A stretch of DNA of 64,000 nt from Rhodocytophaga aerolata (GCF_030503435.1 NZ_JAUKPO010000004.1:310001-374000); one strand, 5' to 3'. Counted from the stretch's first letter, positions 8,884-18,581 are shown. The notes: generated by a model not told the origin, from the sequence alone. Numbers and translations are program-made.

Positions 8884-10032
8884 TTATTCGATCATCTTAA
8901 ACCATTTTTCTTTGCTGTTACTGGAAGCTACCACGGTTTCAATAAAAGCCATTCCTCGCACACCATCTTCAGGACCAGGAAAATCCAGATGAGCCGGATT
9001 TGGTTTTTCTCCTTTTAAAACACTGCGCAAGGCATTGGCAAAGTTGCGGTATACGTTTGCGAAGGCTTCCAGGTATCCTTCCGGGTGCCCGGCAGGAATC
9101 CGGGTGTTCATGCCGGCGGCTTCCGATAACTTTCCTACACCAGTCCGGATGATCTGTTTGGGTTGTCCGATCCAGCTGGCTATGAGTGTATTAGGGTCTT
9201 CCTGCAGCCAATATAATCCCCCTTTTTCGCCATACACCCGGATGTTTAAGCCATTTTCTACGCCTACAGCTATCTGGCTCGCATGCAATACACCTTTGGC
9301 TCCTCCTTCAAAATGCAGCAGCACATTGCCATCATCTTCAAGTCGGCGGCCTTCTACATAGGTGGTCAGGTCGGCACACATTTCTGTAATTTTTAGCCCG
9401 GTAATGTATTCAGCCAGGTTTTCGGCATGCGTACCAATATCGCCCATACAGCCGGCAATGCCAGAACGCGAAGGATCGGTGCGCCAGTCGGCCTGCTTAT
9501 TTTCTACTTTGGTTGCCAGCCAGCCCTGGGGGTATTCCACAACAATTTTACGGATTTTACCCAGCTTGCCATCTTTTATCATCTGGCGGGCTTCTTTCAC
9601 CATAGGATACCCGGTGTAGTTATGTGTGAGGCAGAAAAGCAGTCCTGTTTTCTTTACCAGGTCACGAAGTTCTTTGGCTTCGGCCAGAGTCAAGGTCATG
9701 GGTTTGTCGCATACTACATGAAACCCATTTTCCAGAGCTAATTTGGCTGGAGGAAAATGCATGTGGTTAGGGGTAACAATGGAAACAAAATCCATACGCA
9801 CCCCTTCCGGCAGTGCTTTTTCTTTGGTAATCATTTCTTCAAACGTACCATATACCCGGTCAGCTGGCAGATAGAGAGCTTCGCCAGAAGCTTTGGATTT
9901 TTCCGGACTGCTGCTAAAAGCGCCACATACCAACTCTATTTCATTGTCTAACGCAGCGGCCATCCGGTGCACACTGCCAATAAATGCATCCTTTCCGCCA
10001 CCAACCATGCCCATTCTCATTTTTCTGTTCAT
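8884..10032 (-). CDS. Gfo/Idh/MocA-family oxidoreductase (cytoplasmic)
   Basis: This 382-residue NAD(P)-dependent oxidoreductase has no signal peptide. The Rossmann loop is [16 protein letters not shown] at the N-terminus. The conserved catalytic-lysine motif appears as CDKPMTL near residue 116, and a [14 protein letters not shown] segment near residue 195 lies in the substrate domain. It resembles myo-inositol- or glucose-fructose-type dehydrogenases of the family. The substrate is not determinable. It is a single-gene unit, bounded by the hairpin at 8824-8861 and diverging from the exchanger at 10271. Confidence 0.9.
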   Translation of the reverse strand: MNRKMRMGMVGGGKDAFIGSVHRMAAALDNEIELVCGAFSSSPEKSKASGEALYLPADRVYGTFEEMITKEKALPEGVRMDFVSIVTPNHMHFPPAKLALENGFHVVCDKPMTLTLAEAKELRDLVKKTGLLFCLTHNYTGYPMVKEARQMIKDGKLGKIRKIVVEYPQGWLATKVENKQADWRTDPSRSGIAGCMGDIGTHAENLAEYITGLKITEMCADLTTYVEGRRLEDDGNVLLHFEGGAKGVLHASQIAVGVENGLNIRVYGEKGGLYWLQEDPNTLIASWIGQPKQIIRTGVGKLSEAAGMNTRIPAGHPEGYLEAFANVYRNFANALRSVLKGEKPNPAHLDFPGPEDGVRGMAFIETVVASSNSKEKWFKMIE

Positions 10033-10255
10033 ATAATTTATTTGGTTTTGATGTTGATGATTCGTTCACCATTGCTCAGTCAGCAAAAAGTTCAGGCCAT
10101 GCCTCCGGTAGAATTAAATGGATGTGGCATTGTCAGGTGAACTATTTTTGGGGTGAATATGCAATTTTTATAGAAAATATAAAATTAGAAAAGTCAAATT
10201 TTTGCTCCGGATAAATCAATCAGCCATTTTAGCTGGATGGTATCTTATCTATTGT

Positions 10256-10263
10256 TACCTTTG
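10256..10263 (+). promoter_or_regulatory. Candidate -7 promoter element TACCTTTG
   Basis: The octamer exactly matches the Bacteroidota sigma -7 consensus TAnnTTTG. It ends 7 bp before the ATG at 10271, so the transcript would be nearly leaderless. No clear -33 TTG is seen at the usual spacing. Confidence 0.35.
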
Positions 10264-10270
10264 CCTGCGA

Positions 10271-11209
10271 ATGGATCATATTCTTATCTGGTGTATTTTA
10301 CTGATGGCTGGTTTGTTCCTCCTGATCAAAGCAGCAGATTTCTTCAACCGGGCTGCTGAGAATATAGGACTTTCTCTGGGACTTTCTCCTTTTATTATCG
10401 GTGTGGTACTGGTGGGCATCGGAACCTCACTGCCGGAACTTATTTCTTCGTGTATTGCCGTGGTGAAGGGTTTTTCTGAGATTGTACCTGGAAATGTATT
10501 AGGCTCTAACATTGCAAATATTTTCCTGATCATTGGTATTATTTCCGCCCTTACGCCTACTTCTATTGTACTTACCGAAAAATCCATTATCGTAGACCTG
10601 CAGTTTCTTATAGGCTCTGCCCTGTTTACGGCTGTTACCATCTATGACGGTATTTTTAATGTATACGAAGGCTTGTTGTGTATCTGCATGTTTATCGGAT
10701 ATATTTTCTATCAGCTTACTGACAGCAATTCGGCTACCGTTGCTGACGAAAAAAGGCCCAAGGCTACTCCCAAAGATTACCTGACGTTTATGGTCAGTTC
10801 TGCGGTGATCTATCTCTCTGCGGACCTGACCATCGAAGCCGTTATCCGGATTTCAGACTATTTACAGATTGGCAAGGAAATAATAGCTGCCAGTATGATA
10901 GCTGTGGGTACCTCTTTGCCCGAACTTGTGGTAAGCATTAGTGCCACCAAACAGGGAAATGCCGATGTAGCTATTGGAAATATTGTAGGCTCCTGTATAT
11001 TTAATGTATTATGGGTTATGGGCTTTTCTTCTTTGTTTGGCACCATTGTTATTCCAGCCTCTGTACTGAGCATAACGTTGCCCTTTATGCTGATTGCTAC
11101 GTTCCTGTTTTTTGTGATGACCCGGAACCGGAGTTTTTCCCGGTACACCGGCATACTTTTCCTGCTGTTTTTTGTTCTGTTTATGGCTAAGCTTTTTTCA
11201 GCTTTTTAA
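10271..11209 (+). CDS. Calcium/sodium exchanger, CaCA family (YrbG-like)
   Basis: This 312-residue inner-membrane protein has about ten hydrophobic segments in two inverted repeats. Each repeat carries the diagnostic alpha motif: GIGTSLPELISS with GSNIANIF in the first half, and AVGTSLPELVVS with GNIVGSCIFNVLWV in the second. The acidic Glu of each G-T-S-L-P-E motif binds the cation. The family exchanges Ca2+ for Na+ or other cations. I preferred the ATG at 10271 (MDHILIW) because the 23 residues upstream do not look like part of the family. It is followed 26 bp later by the small membrane protein at 11236. Confidence 0.9.
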   Translation: MDHILIWCILLMAGLFLLIKAADFFNRAAENIGLSLGLSPFIIGVVLVGIGTSLPELISSCIAVVKGFSEIVPGNVLGSNIANIFLIIGIISALTPTSIVLTEKSIIVDLQFLIGSALFTAVTIYDGIFNVYEGLLCICMFIGYIFYQLTDSNSATVADEKRPKATPKDYLTFMVSSAVIYLSADLTIEAVIRISDYLQIGKEIIAASMIAVGTSLPELVVSISATKQGNADVAIGNIVGSCIFNVLWVMGFSSLFGTIVIPASVLSITLPFMLIATFLFFVMTRNRSFSRYTGILFLLFFVLFMAKLFSAF

Positions 11210-11235
11210 CAAATTGTTTCTGAACACCTTTGGTT

Positions 11236-11691
11236 ATGATTAGTTGCCAGCCCCGAACACCTGTTGTTGCTTTAATTGCCGGATTGTTTTGCAGTTGCTT
11301 TTTGCTAGCGGGGGTTTGGTTATATATGATTAGCACATCTGCTGCTCCTTCGTTACTTTCGTTTATCGGGGTGTGTTTCATACTGGCGTTGCTGGTATTT
11401 GTGGCTGTACGGATAGCGGTAGGTTATATTAGCTTACAAGCAGATGGCCATACTTTAACCGTGACGTATAAAGTGCTGGGTAAACGTAAAATCTATGCGC
11501 TTGCCTCGGTTACGCACGTAGAAGAGGTGAATATTAAAACTTTCCAAAACAAACACTTCAGACAGTTGCTCATCTATGTGGGAGATGAAAAAATTTCGTT
11601 CAACGATCAGGTGTATACCGGCTACGATGGCATGAAACAACTGTTAAATCAGCGAAAGGCAGCCCCTAAAAATAAGCTTAAGAAAAAGTAG
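11236..11691 (+). CDS. Small membrane protein with a PH-like soluble domain
   Basis: The product is 151 residues from the ATG at 11236 (a TTG lies two codons upstream). Two hydrophobic helices at about residues 10-60 are followed by a strand-rich tail of about 90 residues. The tail pattern (LTVTYKVLGKRKIYALASVTHVEEV, then QLLIYVGDEKISFNDQVY) resembles the bacterial PH-like domains fused to paired membrane helices. No precise function can be given. It lies close behind the Ca2+ exchanger and may be cotranscribed. Confidence 0.6.
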   Translation: MISCQPRTPVVALIAGLFCSCFLLAGVWLYMISTSAAPSLLSFIGVCFILALLVFVAVRIAVGYISLQADGHTLTVTYKVLGKRKIYALASVTHVEEVNIKTFQNKHFRQLLIYVGDEKISFNDQVYTGYDGMKQLLNQRKAAPKNKLKKK

Positions 11692-11901
11692 GCTATTCCA
11701 ACATTCAACCTATTTTCCAATCCACCATCATTCTACGTAAGCCAGTCCACATTCATGGTATTTTGCTGAACTACCAATAACCTTTTAAGCAAGGTAGTTG
11801 AATTAAATCTCAGATTCTCCTATTCACCAAACCGGGAGTCTCAAGGTAGTTTTTGTTAATCATCTTACTTTCTAACAGTGTATTTCAGCGGTGCGCCAAT
11901 A

Positions 11902-11940
11902 AAAAACATCTGCCAGATGACAAATCTGGCAGGTGTTTTT
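11902..11940 (-). terminator. Terminator hairpin downstream of the PafA-like gene
   Basis: AAAAACATCTGCCAGAT (11902-11918) pairs with ATCTGGCAGGTGTTTTT (11924-11940), with one G-U pair and a 5-nt loop. It lies 16 bp after the stop of the minus-strand phosphatase. T runs on both sides would let it work in either direction. Confidence 0.85.
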
Positions 11941-11955
11941 GCTTTTACATACCAC

Positions 11956-13590
11956 TTATTTTACCAATGCTTCAATAGGCTTACCGGTAGTTCCATTGGG
12001 CAACGATGTTTTCAGAATAAATGCCAGGGTTGGGGCAATATCGGTTATCGCTACATAGCTAACCGAACTACCAGGTTTAATGGTCCATCCATACCAGAGC
12101 AAGGGTACGTGTGTATCGTAGGTGTAGGGCGAACCGTGCGTAGTTCCGGTTTTGCTATACTCCATCCACTGAGGAAGCAGGTTTACCATCACATCTCCGG
12201 AACGTCTGGCATGGTAGCCTTTTTGAATTAAGCTGTTAATTCCTTGTGTATACTCGTAGCGTTGCATGGCTAATGCCGTAGCTGAACTGGATACACCTGT
12301 CATTTTCAGTACATATTGTGCAATTGCCTGCTGTATTTCTTCCTTGTTCAGCTTTTTCTCCTCCATTACTTTATCGTTCAGGTACACCTGCTGATTAATA
12401 AAGGAAGTTACCAGAGAATCGGAATAGGTCTGATACAAATAGCCTTTCAGTTGCTGCATGTGTTGTTTGCTGGCAAAATAGCCTGCCGGCACTTTCACAC
12501 TTTCAAGATACGCAGGCACTTCTGCCCCGGCATGATCGGCTGTCAGGAAAACCAGTACTTTTTCTTTCCCCAGGTAGGTATCCAGAAAAGTAAGCAGTTG
12601 TGCCAGGTCACGGTCCAGGCGAAGGTAGGTGTCTTCCAGTTCTATGGATCTGGGTCCATACTTATGTCCGATATAATCGGTAGATGAAAAGCTTACCGCC
12701 AGAAAATCGGTTGCATTGCCCTTTCCAAGCTTTTCGGTTTGTATGGCTTCCAGGGCAAAATCTTTTACAAGGCTATTGCCAAAAGGGGTGCTCCTAATAA
12801 GCTCATATCCATCTTCCGTATAGATTTTGGGTAGATTATGAGGAAATAAGGCTTTTGCTTCGCCTTTAAGCAAGCCCTCATACACGTTATCGTCTTCCAG
12901 ACTTTCGGAATATTGAGCAATGGGCAGCAAGGTGTTCCACTCTTTACTTAAATACTCTTTGGCTTTATCTTTTGCATTAAACTTACTTACCCAGTCTGGC
13001 AATGCCTGCATGTAGTAGGTGGAGGTAATAAATGCCCCATTTTCACTATCGAACCAGTAAGCAGCATTAGCCAGATGTCCGGCCGGCAATATGGAACCAC
13101 GGTCTTTCAGTGAAATACCAATTACTTTTGCCTGTAAATTTGTTGTCAGCCTCAGCTCATCGGTAATACTGTTGGTCCACATGTTGGCTGGAGACATTTC
13201 ACCGGCAGTAGATGAACTGCCCACTGTTTTTACCGAATGGTCATCTGTACAATAAGTACTTTTGTTTTCCTCCCGTACAAACCAGTTGTTTCCGATTATG
13301 CCATGTACCGCAGGTGTAGCCCCGGTATATACTGACGCATGGCCTGGAGCCGTATACGTAGGAGCATAATTATAATGGGTATTGCGGCAAAAGTAGCCCT
13401 GGTTTACTAAGCGTTTAAAGCCGCCATTACCATATTTGTTCCAGAAACGGTATATGTAATCGTACCGCATCTGGTCTACCACGATTCCTACAACTAGTCT
13501 AGGAGGGGTACTGGAAGCGGCGGCTTGCTGGGCTATTGCTGCATAGGCAAAAAATACGGAAAGAATGGAAATGGATAGAAATCTGATCAT
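11956..13590 (-). CDS. pafA: PafA-type alkaline phosphatase / AP-superfamily phosphomonoesterase
   Basis: This 544-residue protein starts at the ATG at 13590 with a Sec signal peptide (cleavage near AIAQQ). Its motifs match Elizabethkingia PafA. Metal ligands are seen in VVGIVVDQMRYDY. The nucleophile Thr is residue 80 in P-T-Y-T-A-P-G-H. The Asn of IIGNNW lies near residue 101. The K-x-R pair in SLKDRGSILPAGH corresponds to K162/R164, which in PafA favours phosphate monoesters over diesters. Further ligands are in SSTDYIGHKYGP and FLTADHAGAE. It is predicted to release phosphate from organic esters in the periplasm. A TACCTTTG motif lies 25 bp upstream. Confidence 0.88.
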   Translation of the reverse strand: MIRFLSISILSVFFAYAAIAQQAAASSTPPRLVVGIVVDQMRYDYIYRFWNKYGNGGFKRLVNQGYFCRNTHYNYAPTYTAPGHASVYTGATPAVHGIIGNNWFVREENKSTYCTDDHSVKTVGSSSTAGEMSPANMWTNSITDELRLTTNLQAKVIGISLKDRGSILPAGHLANAAYWFDSENGAFITSTYYMQALPDWVSKFNAKDKAKEYLSKEWNTLLPIAQYSESLEDDNVYEGLLKGEAKALFPHNLPKIYTEDGYELIRSTPFGNSLVKDFALEAIQTEKLGKGNATDFLAVSFSSTDYIGHKYGPRSIELEDTYLRLDRDLAQLLTFLDTYLGKEKVLVFLTADHAGAEVPAYLESVKVPAGYFASKQHMQQLKGYLYQTYSDSLVTSFINQQVYLNDKVMEEKKLNKEEIQQAIAQYVLKMTGVSSSATALAMQRYEYTQGINSLIQKGYHARRSGDVMVNLLPQWMEYSKTGTTHGSPYTYDTHVPLLWYGWTIKPGSSVSYVAITDIAPTLAFILKTSLPNGTTGKPIEALVK

Positions 13591-13614
13591 AGCAACATAA
13601 AGGGAATATGGCGG

Positions 13615-13622
13615 CAAAGGTA
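13615..13622 (-). promoter_or_regulatory. Candidate -7 promoter element TACCTTTG for pafA
   Basis: Read on the minus strand, the octamer TACCTTTG ends 24 bp before the ATG at 13590. That predicts a leader of about 18-20 nt. It supports 13590 as the start, since a start at 13617 would lie inside the promoter. Confidence 0.5.
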
Positions 13623-13736
13623 GGATTATTCATAGTGGCTAACAAGCCAAGTATGGCATTTGTAACGGGAGTATACGGTAAGCATGGGCAGTTTTCAAAC
13701 AAACCCTTCGGTAACAGGTTATGTTACAAAAAATCT

Positions 13737-14174
13737 ATGGTATTTGCTTTATTGCTGCTCAACCTGCTTGTATCTGCTTGTCTAACCGGCCTGATCTGGT
13801 TTGTGCAAATCGTTCATTATCCCATTTTTGCCAAAGTACCAGCTTCCCATTTCATAGCTTACCAAACCACCCATATGCAAACTACCGGCTATGTGGTGGC
13901 TGGGCCTATGTTGCTGGAACTAGTTGCCAGTAGTGTACTCTTGTTATACACCTTACCTGGAAAGATGCAACTTTTAACTGTGGGGGCTTTTGCGTTGGTA
14001 GTGCTCATCTGGCTTACTACCTTCTTTGTTTCAGTACCCATACACAACACCCTGGTAACGAATGGATTTCATCAGGATATGATTACTAAACTTGTAGCTA
14101 CCAACTGGGTACGCACGCTAGCCTGGACATTGCGTACAGGTATACTGGTATATCTGGTGCTGAAACTCCGGTAA
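13737..14174 (+). CDS. Four-helix integral membrane protein of unknown function
   Basis: The product is 145 residues from the ATG at 13737. Upstream in-frame codons overlap the divergent pafA promoter and lack coding character. Four hydrophobic segments are visible (about residues 2-28, 50-70, 76-100 and 125-143). Polar motifs HYPIFAKVP after helix 1 and TTFFVSVPIHNTL after helix 3 resemble small membrane proteins of the DUF1772 type. The family assignment is tentative. It ends 10 bp from the stop of the convergent histidine kinase. Confidence 0.65.
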   Translation: MVFALLLLNLLVSACLTGLIWFVQIVHYPIFAKVPASHFIAYQTTHMQTTGYVVAGPMLLELVASSVLLLYTLPGKMQLLTVGAFALVVLIWLTTFFVSVPIHNTLVTNGFHQDMITKLVATNWVRTLAWTLRTGILVYLVLKLR

Positions 14175-14184
14175 GTCATTTTTT

Positions 14185-16161
14185 CTACACAGGTAAAGGG
14201 TATTTGCTGGATACCATATTTTGGAGATTTGGCAAGTTAATTTTGAAGATTGTCCCCTTGTTTACTTCACTTTCTACTTCAATCTGGCCTTTGAGTTTTT
14301 CTATATTCTGTTTTACAATGTACAAGCCCAGACCCGAACCGTCGGAAGACTGCGTAGCCCGGAAAAACATATTATATATTTTGCCTATATACTCCTGGCT
14401 GATACCAATGCCATTATCTTCCAGGCGGATGAAGGCTTGCGTTGCAGTACTGCAAACAACAATCGTTAAATAGCTTTGCGCCACTCCAGGATTGAGGTAT
14501 TTGATGGCATTAGAAATAAAGTTTTTAAATAAAATTGTTACCCGCAGTTCGTCGGAAAAAAAGGGTACCTCTTCCGTGATGTCTACTGATATATTGATTT
14601 TTCCGGAGTTGGGCAGGTATTTCAACTCTTCTACGCAATCTGCAATAATCTGATTGAAAGCAATGGCACTAACCTTACTATCCAAGTTAATTGACTTGGA
14701 ATGATTCAAAATAGATTTGATAAAATCGTCCAGTTTGTTGATCCGGTTTTCAATCATACTCACATACATATACTTTGTTTCCGGATTTTCTTCTGAACGC
14801 ATAAGTTGTAGTAAACCCATGACCGACGTTAAAGGAGACCGCAGATCGTGGGAAACTTTGTATACATAGTTATCTAATTCAAAATTCCGCTTTTGCAACT
14901 CCAGCAAGGTATTCTGCAGGTTCTTCTCTATAAGTTTACGGTCGGTTATGTTAAAAGCAGTACCTGTAATTTCCTGAACTTCTCCGGCTCTATTCATTAA
15001 GGGTTGTAGGTTAATCAGAAAATAGTGTTTTCTGTTGGCATGGGTAGTAATGGTTACTTCTTCTTTTATTCCTTTGCCGGTTTCAAATACCGTACATTTC
15101 AGTTGCCTGATATGGCCTGCTTCTGTTTGGGGGAGCAGTTCAGCATCCGTCTTGCCCAGCACATGCTGGTTCCCAAAACCAGCTTGTGTGTTGTGTACCC
15201 AGGTATACTTACCCTCTTTATCCGAATTAAACACCATTACCTGGGAATGTTCCAGCGCCACTCTGAACCGTTCCTGGCTTTTAAGCAAGGCAAGTTCAGT
15301 GGTTTTGTGCAAGGTAATTTCTTGCAATAACTGGGCATTTATTTCTTGCAGGCTGGCTGTGCGGGCATCCACAATCTTTTCCAACTCACTTTTAATTAAC
15401 TCAAGCTGTTCTACCGTGGCGTGTAATTCTTCCCGGTTGCTGTTTAGTTCTTCATTGAACAGGAGTAACTCCTGGTTGGATTGGTAAAGGTCATCATTGA
15501 GCACACTTAATTCTTTTTCGTAGGTATCTTTCAAGGTAAACTGTCGGGAAAGCAGCAGATAGAGCAAAAGAATAATGAAAGCAAAAATACCTACAATTCC
15601 ATATAATACTTGTTCTGTTAGTGTAAAAGATGCATCCAGGGCAGCTGTTCTGACAGTTAATAATTTACGCTCTTCCTGCTTGATTTCATGCATTAGTGCC
15701 GTAATTTGGTCTATGCTTTCTTTGCCTTTGTTAGTAGAATAATAGCTCATAAGCGCTGCTATTTGGCCTCTTGCTTTCAGCAGTACCTGGTTTGTTTGTA
15801 CATCTATGGCTTGGTTCACGGCCTTTTCGAGGCGATTTACCCGCTTTTGTTGCAATGGATTATCTGCAGTAAGAAGTCTCAGATCAGTGATATAGTGATC
15901 TACAGAGTCAATGGATTGAATGTATGGCTCCAGGTATAAACTGTCTCCGGTAATGGCAAAGCCCCGCTGCCCATTTTGAATATTACTGATTAAGGAGGAT
16001 ATTTTGTCTACGTCTGCTAGTACAGCATATGTATGTTGCACCCATTGGTTTTTCTCTTTAAGCGAAATAAAACTCCGGTAGGCTAAGTACGCTATCAGAA
16101 GCATTTTACAACTGAGTAGTATGCTTCCGCCAACAAGTAGCTTGTTAACAGTAAAGTTCAT
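14185..16161 (-). CDS. Membrane sensor histidine kinase: CHASE3-PAS-HisKA-HATPase
   Basis: The protein has 658 residues. TM1 (about 8-28) and TM2 (about 182-205) flank a periplasmic CHASE3 domain with the typical NGQRGFAITGDSLYLEPY motif near residue 62. A Glu-rich coiled coil follows (210-290), then a PAS domain (about 297-410) ending in TGTAFNITDRK. HisKA carries the phospho-acceptor His438 in VSHDLRSPLTS. The HATPase_c domain shows N, G1 (EDNGIGIS) and G2 (GSGLGLYIV) boxes. It lacks a receiver, so phosphate should go to a separate regulator such as the one at 16571-17017 on the same strand. The sensed signal is unknown. Confidence 0.92.
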   Translation of the reverse strand: MNFTVNKLLVGGSILLSCKMLLIAYLAYRSFISLKEKNQWVQHTYAVLADVDKISSLISNIQNGQRGFAITGDSLYLEPYIQSIDSVDHYITDLRLLTADNPLQQKRVNRLEKAVNQAIDVQTNQVLLKARGQIAALMSYYSTNKGKESIDQITALMHEIKQEERKLLTVRTAALDASFTLTEQVLYGIVGIFAFIILLLYLLLSRQFTLKDTYEKELSVLNDDLYQSNQELLLFNEELNSNREELHATVEQLELIKSELEKIVDARTASLQEINAQLLQEITLHKTTELALLKSQERFRVALEHSQVMVFNSDKEGKYTWVHNTQAGFGNQHVLGKTDAELLPQTEAGHIRQLKCTVFETGKGIKEEVTITTHANRKHYFLINLQPLMNRAGEVQEITGTAFNITDRKLIEKNLQNTLLELQKRNFELDNYVYKVSHDLRSPLTSVMGLLQLMRSEENPETKYMYVSMIENRINKLDDFIKSILNHSKSINLDSKVSAIAFNQIIADCVEELKYLPNSGKINISVDITEEVPFFSDELRVTILFKNFISNAIKYLNPGVAQSYLTIVVCSTATQAFIRLEDNGIGISQEYIGKIYNMFFRATQSSDGSGLGLYIVKQNIEKLKGQIEVESEVNKGTIFKINLPNLQNMVSSKYPLPV

Positions 16162-16570
16162 GAAGGGAATCTGTGTGTTAAAAGTTGTGTACGTTTGAAG
16201 CCTTAAATTCTATAGGCCATTCCTCAATTTACGAAACAGAAAGCATCTACGTATGTGGTGTCTCACCTTAGTGGGTATACTAAACGTCAACTTTTGCATC
16301 AGGTAAAACCTTTAAATATGCTTTTTTATTTTAAGTAAACGCTATATTCACAAAGGTAGATTAGGCTGTTTCCGGATATTGTATGGGGGCTAATAATTAC
16401 TAATTTTAGCAACATTTGCAAATACAATGGAGATTCAGAGCATTCACTTAAATAATTATTATGTAATATTTAGTATAAAAATAATACCATAGCATTTAAA
16501 AAGAACAAACCGCCAGACTAGCCTGAAAAATAAGCTTTATGGTAGTAATGGAAGTACAGTTGGTGGTAGT
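16162..16570 (-). other. Intergenic region upstream of the kinase at 14185
   Basis: About 410 bp, AT-rich in its right half, with no convincing ORF. It contains one TACCTTTG motif (minus strand, 16351-16358). Confidence 0.5.
16351..16358 (-). promoter_or_regulatory. Candidate -7 element TACCTTTG upstream of the CHASE3 kinase
   Basis: An exact minus-strand TACCTTTG lies 190 bp before the ATG at 16161. The long leader it would imply makes the assignment less certain than for pafA or sucA. Confidence 0.28.
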
Positions 16571-17017
16571 TTATCCGGGAAGTTTGTCATAATCCGGATA
16601 GTCGTTTACTGAAAGCCAGTAATGCACAATTTCAGCAATGATCAACGAAAATTTTACAAAGCTGACAGGTTTAATTACATAACTATTGGCCCCAGCCTGG
16701 TAAGCAGCCCGCATTTTTTCCAGGTCTTTAGAGATGGTAAGTACCACCACCGGAATACGCTTTGTCAGGGGATGTCGCTTTAATTGCTCAAGTACATGCA
16801 AACCCGGCACCTTCGGAATGTCTAAATCTAGCAGAATAAGAAGCGGTAGCTTAGAAGAATAGGTGGTAGCATCCCCCTGGTGCAAAAAATCCAATGCTTC
16901 CTGTCCGTCCCGCAGGTGTTGGTAGTGCACAGAAGGCATCTTTATCTTCATAGCTTTAAAAGTGAGTTCAGCATCATACTCACTATCTTCTATCAATAAC
17001 ACTTCTACTTGTTCCAT
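16571..17017 (-). CDS. Single-domain response regulator (Rcp1-like)
   Basis: This 148-residue protein is a lone receiver domain with no output domain. The acidic pocket is in LLIEDSEYDAELT. The phospho-acceptor Asp lies in LILLDLDIPKVPG near residue 66. The conserved Thr/Ser is in VVVLTISKD and the Lys in SYVIKPVSF. The long loop and Y/F-rich C-terminal helix resemble Rcp1-type regulators that partner phytochrome-like kinases. It is divergent from the CHASE3 kinase at 17094, 76 bp away, and upstream of the kinase at 14185. Either kinase could be its partner. Confidence 0.9.
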   Translation of the reverse strand: MEQVEVLLIEDSEYDAELTFKAMKIKMPSVHYQHLRDGQEALDFLHQGDATTYSSKLPLLILLDLDIPKVPGLHVLEQLKRHPLTKRIPVVVLTISKDLEKMRAAYQAGANSYVIKPVSFVKFSLIIAEIVHYWLSVNDYPDYDKLPG

Positions 17018-17093
17018 TCAACTATTTGTTTTTTTATTTTCTACGTAAAAGCGTGTAAGTTTTCTTCAAAAAATTAAAGAATTGTTACAAGCC

Positions 17094-18581
17094 ATGAAGA
17101 ATCGTTTAAAAACAAGTATCTATTTGGGAATTAGCGTTGCTTTTTTATTGATTGCTGTAATAAGTTTTTTTTATTACAAAAGCACCAACGATTTTATTCA
17201 ATCCAGCAGACAGGTACAACAATCTACGCTGCGTTCCAGACAACTGGAACGGGTATTGTCCCTGCTTAAAGATGCGGAAACCGGCCAACGGGGATATATT
17301 ATTACTCAGCAGGAATCCTTTCTGGAGCCATATCTTTCAGCAACTGCACATCTGCATACGCAAACCCTTTTATTGAAGCAGTTGACAGCCAATCTAGTTT
17401 TTTATCAAGACAGAGTACCGTTGCTGGACTCCCTGATCAGCCAGCAGATATCGGTGCTGAACGGACATGTTACCTTAGTCAAGCAGGGACACATTCAACA
17501 GGCTACCGCACGGGTAGCCAGTGGCAAAGCAAAAAAACTATTGGATGCCATACGTGCCAATGTGGGTGAAATGCAAGCCTATGAAGAAGGAATGATGTTG
17601 AAATTGCAGGAGGAAGCAGACCGGGATGTACTTACCAACTATTGGGTTAATTATATTGGCATTATATTGACTGTCAGCATATTTGCCATAGGCTTCCGGA
17701 TTATCACCGGCGATCTATCCCTTCGGGAAAAGCTGGAAAAAGCTTTGAATACCAAAAACGAAGAGCTGAAAGGATTAAATGAAGAACTGGAAGCCTTGAA
17801 TGAAGAACTCAAAGCAGCGCTGGAAGAGGCAAATGCATCCAACGAAAAAATTAAAGAGTACTCTGGCCTTCTGGAAGAAAAAAATCATACCCTGGAATTT
17901 CTCAACAAAGAATTGGAAGCTTTCTCCTATACTGTTTCCCACGATTTACAATCGCCCCTCCACACCATTTCTGGTTTTGCCGGGCTACTGTCCCAAACCC
18001 CAGCCCTAACAGCTGATCAGGAAGCCAGCCGGCAACTGGAGGTAATAGAAAGAAGCGCCGCCCGGATGGATGGGTTAATTAACGACTTGTTGCGGTTTTC
18101 CAGGGTAGGAAAAACAGCCCTTCAAAAAGCAAATTTCAATATGCTGGTACTCGTAGAACAAGTTTTAGCAGATTTAAAGGAACGTACAGCCCTTGAACCA
18201 ATCCAATTTACCATTAGTCAGTTGCCACAGGTAATGGCAGATAAAAAATTATTGTATCAGGTATGGATAAACCTGCTTTCGAATGCCATTAAATTTTCTG
18301 CGAAGGTTGCGATCCCCTTTATCGAGATTGGCTGTTATGAGACGGCTAGTTTTTATACTTTCTGGATAAAAGACAATGGTGTTGGATTCCACACAAAACA
18401 AGAAGATCCTTTTGGCGTGTTTAAGCGGCTACACCGGAAAGAAGACTATCCTGGTAGTGGCATTGGCTTGGCGATAGTGCAACGCATTATTGAACGGCAT
18501 GGAGGCGAAACGTGGGCACATTCATCGCCAGGGAACGGAGCTACCTTTTATTTTACCTTGCCCAGACCGGAGGAAACCTAG
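17094..18581 (+). CDS. Membrane sensor histidine kinase: CHASE3-HisKA-HATPase
   Basis: This 495-residue kinase starts at the ATG at 17094. TM1 (about 9-27) and TM2 (about 187-206) enclose a CHASE3 sensor with ETGQRGYIITQQESFLEPY near residue 65. A coiled coil of Glu/Leu heptads (EELKGLNEELEALNEELK) leads to HisKA, with His283 in VSHDLQSPLHTI. The HATPase_c domain has N-box NLLSNAIKF, KDNGVGF and GSGIGLAIVQRI. There is no PAS domain, unlike the neighbouring kinase. Its stop is 3 bp from the convergent receiver gene at 18585, and the receiver at 16571 is divergent from it. Confidence 0.93.
   Translation: MKNRLKTSIYLGISVAFLLIAVISFFYYKSTNDFIQSSRQVQQSTLRSRQLERVLSLLKDAETGQRGYIITQQESFLEPYLSATAHLHTQTLLLKQLTANLVFYQDRVPLLDSLISQQISVLNGHVTLVKQGHIQQATARVASGKAKKLLDAIRANVGEMQAYEEGMMLKLQEEADRDVLTNYWVNYIGIILTVSIFAIGFRIITGDLSLREKLEKALNTKNEELKGLNEELEALNEELKAALEEANASNEKIKEYSGLLEEKNHTLEFLNKELEAFSYTVSHDLQSPLHTISGFAGLLSQTPALTADQEASRQLEVIERSAARMDGLINDLLRFSRVGKTALQKANFNMLVLVEQVLADLKERTALEPIQFTISQLPQVMADKKLLYQVWINLLSNAIKFSAKVAIPFIEIGCYETASFYTFWIKDNGVGFHTKQEDPFGVFKRLHRKEDYPGSGIGLAIVQRIIERHGGETWAHSSPGNGATFYFTLPRPEET

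Noticed and set aside
13608-13736. Upstream in-frame extension of the membrane protein at 13737
   Set aside because: It overlaps the pafA promoter motif and 5' end and adds a polar leader that does not fit the membrane protein.
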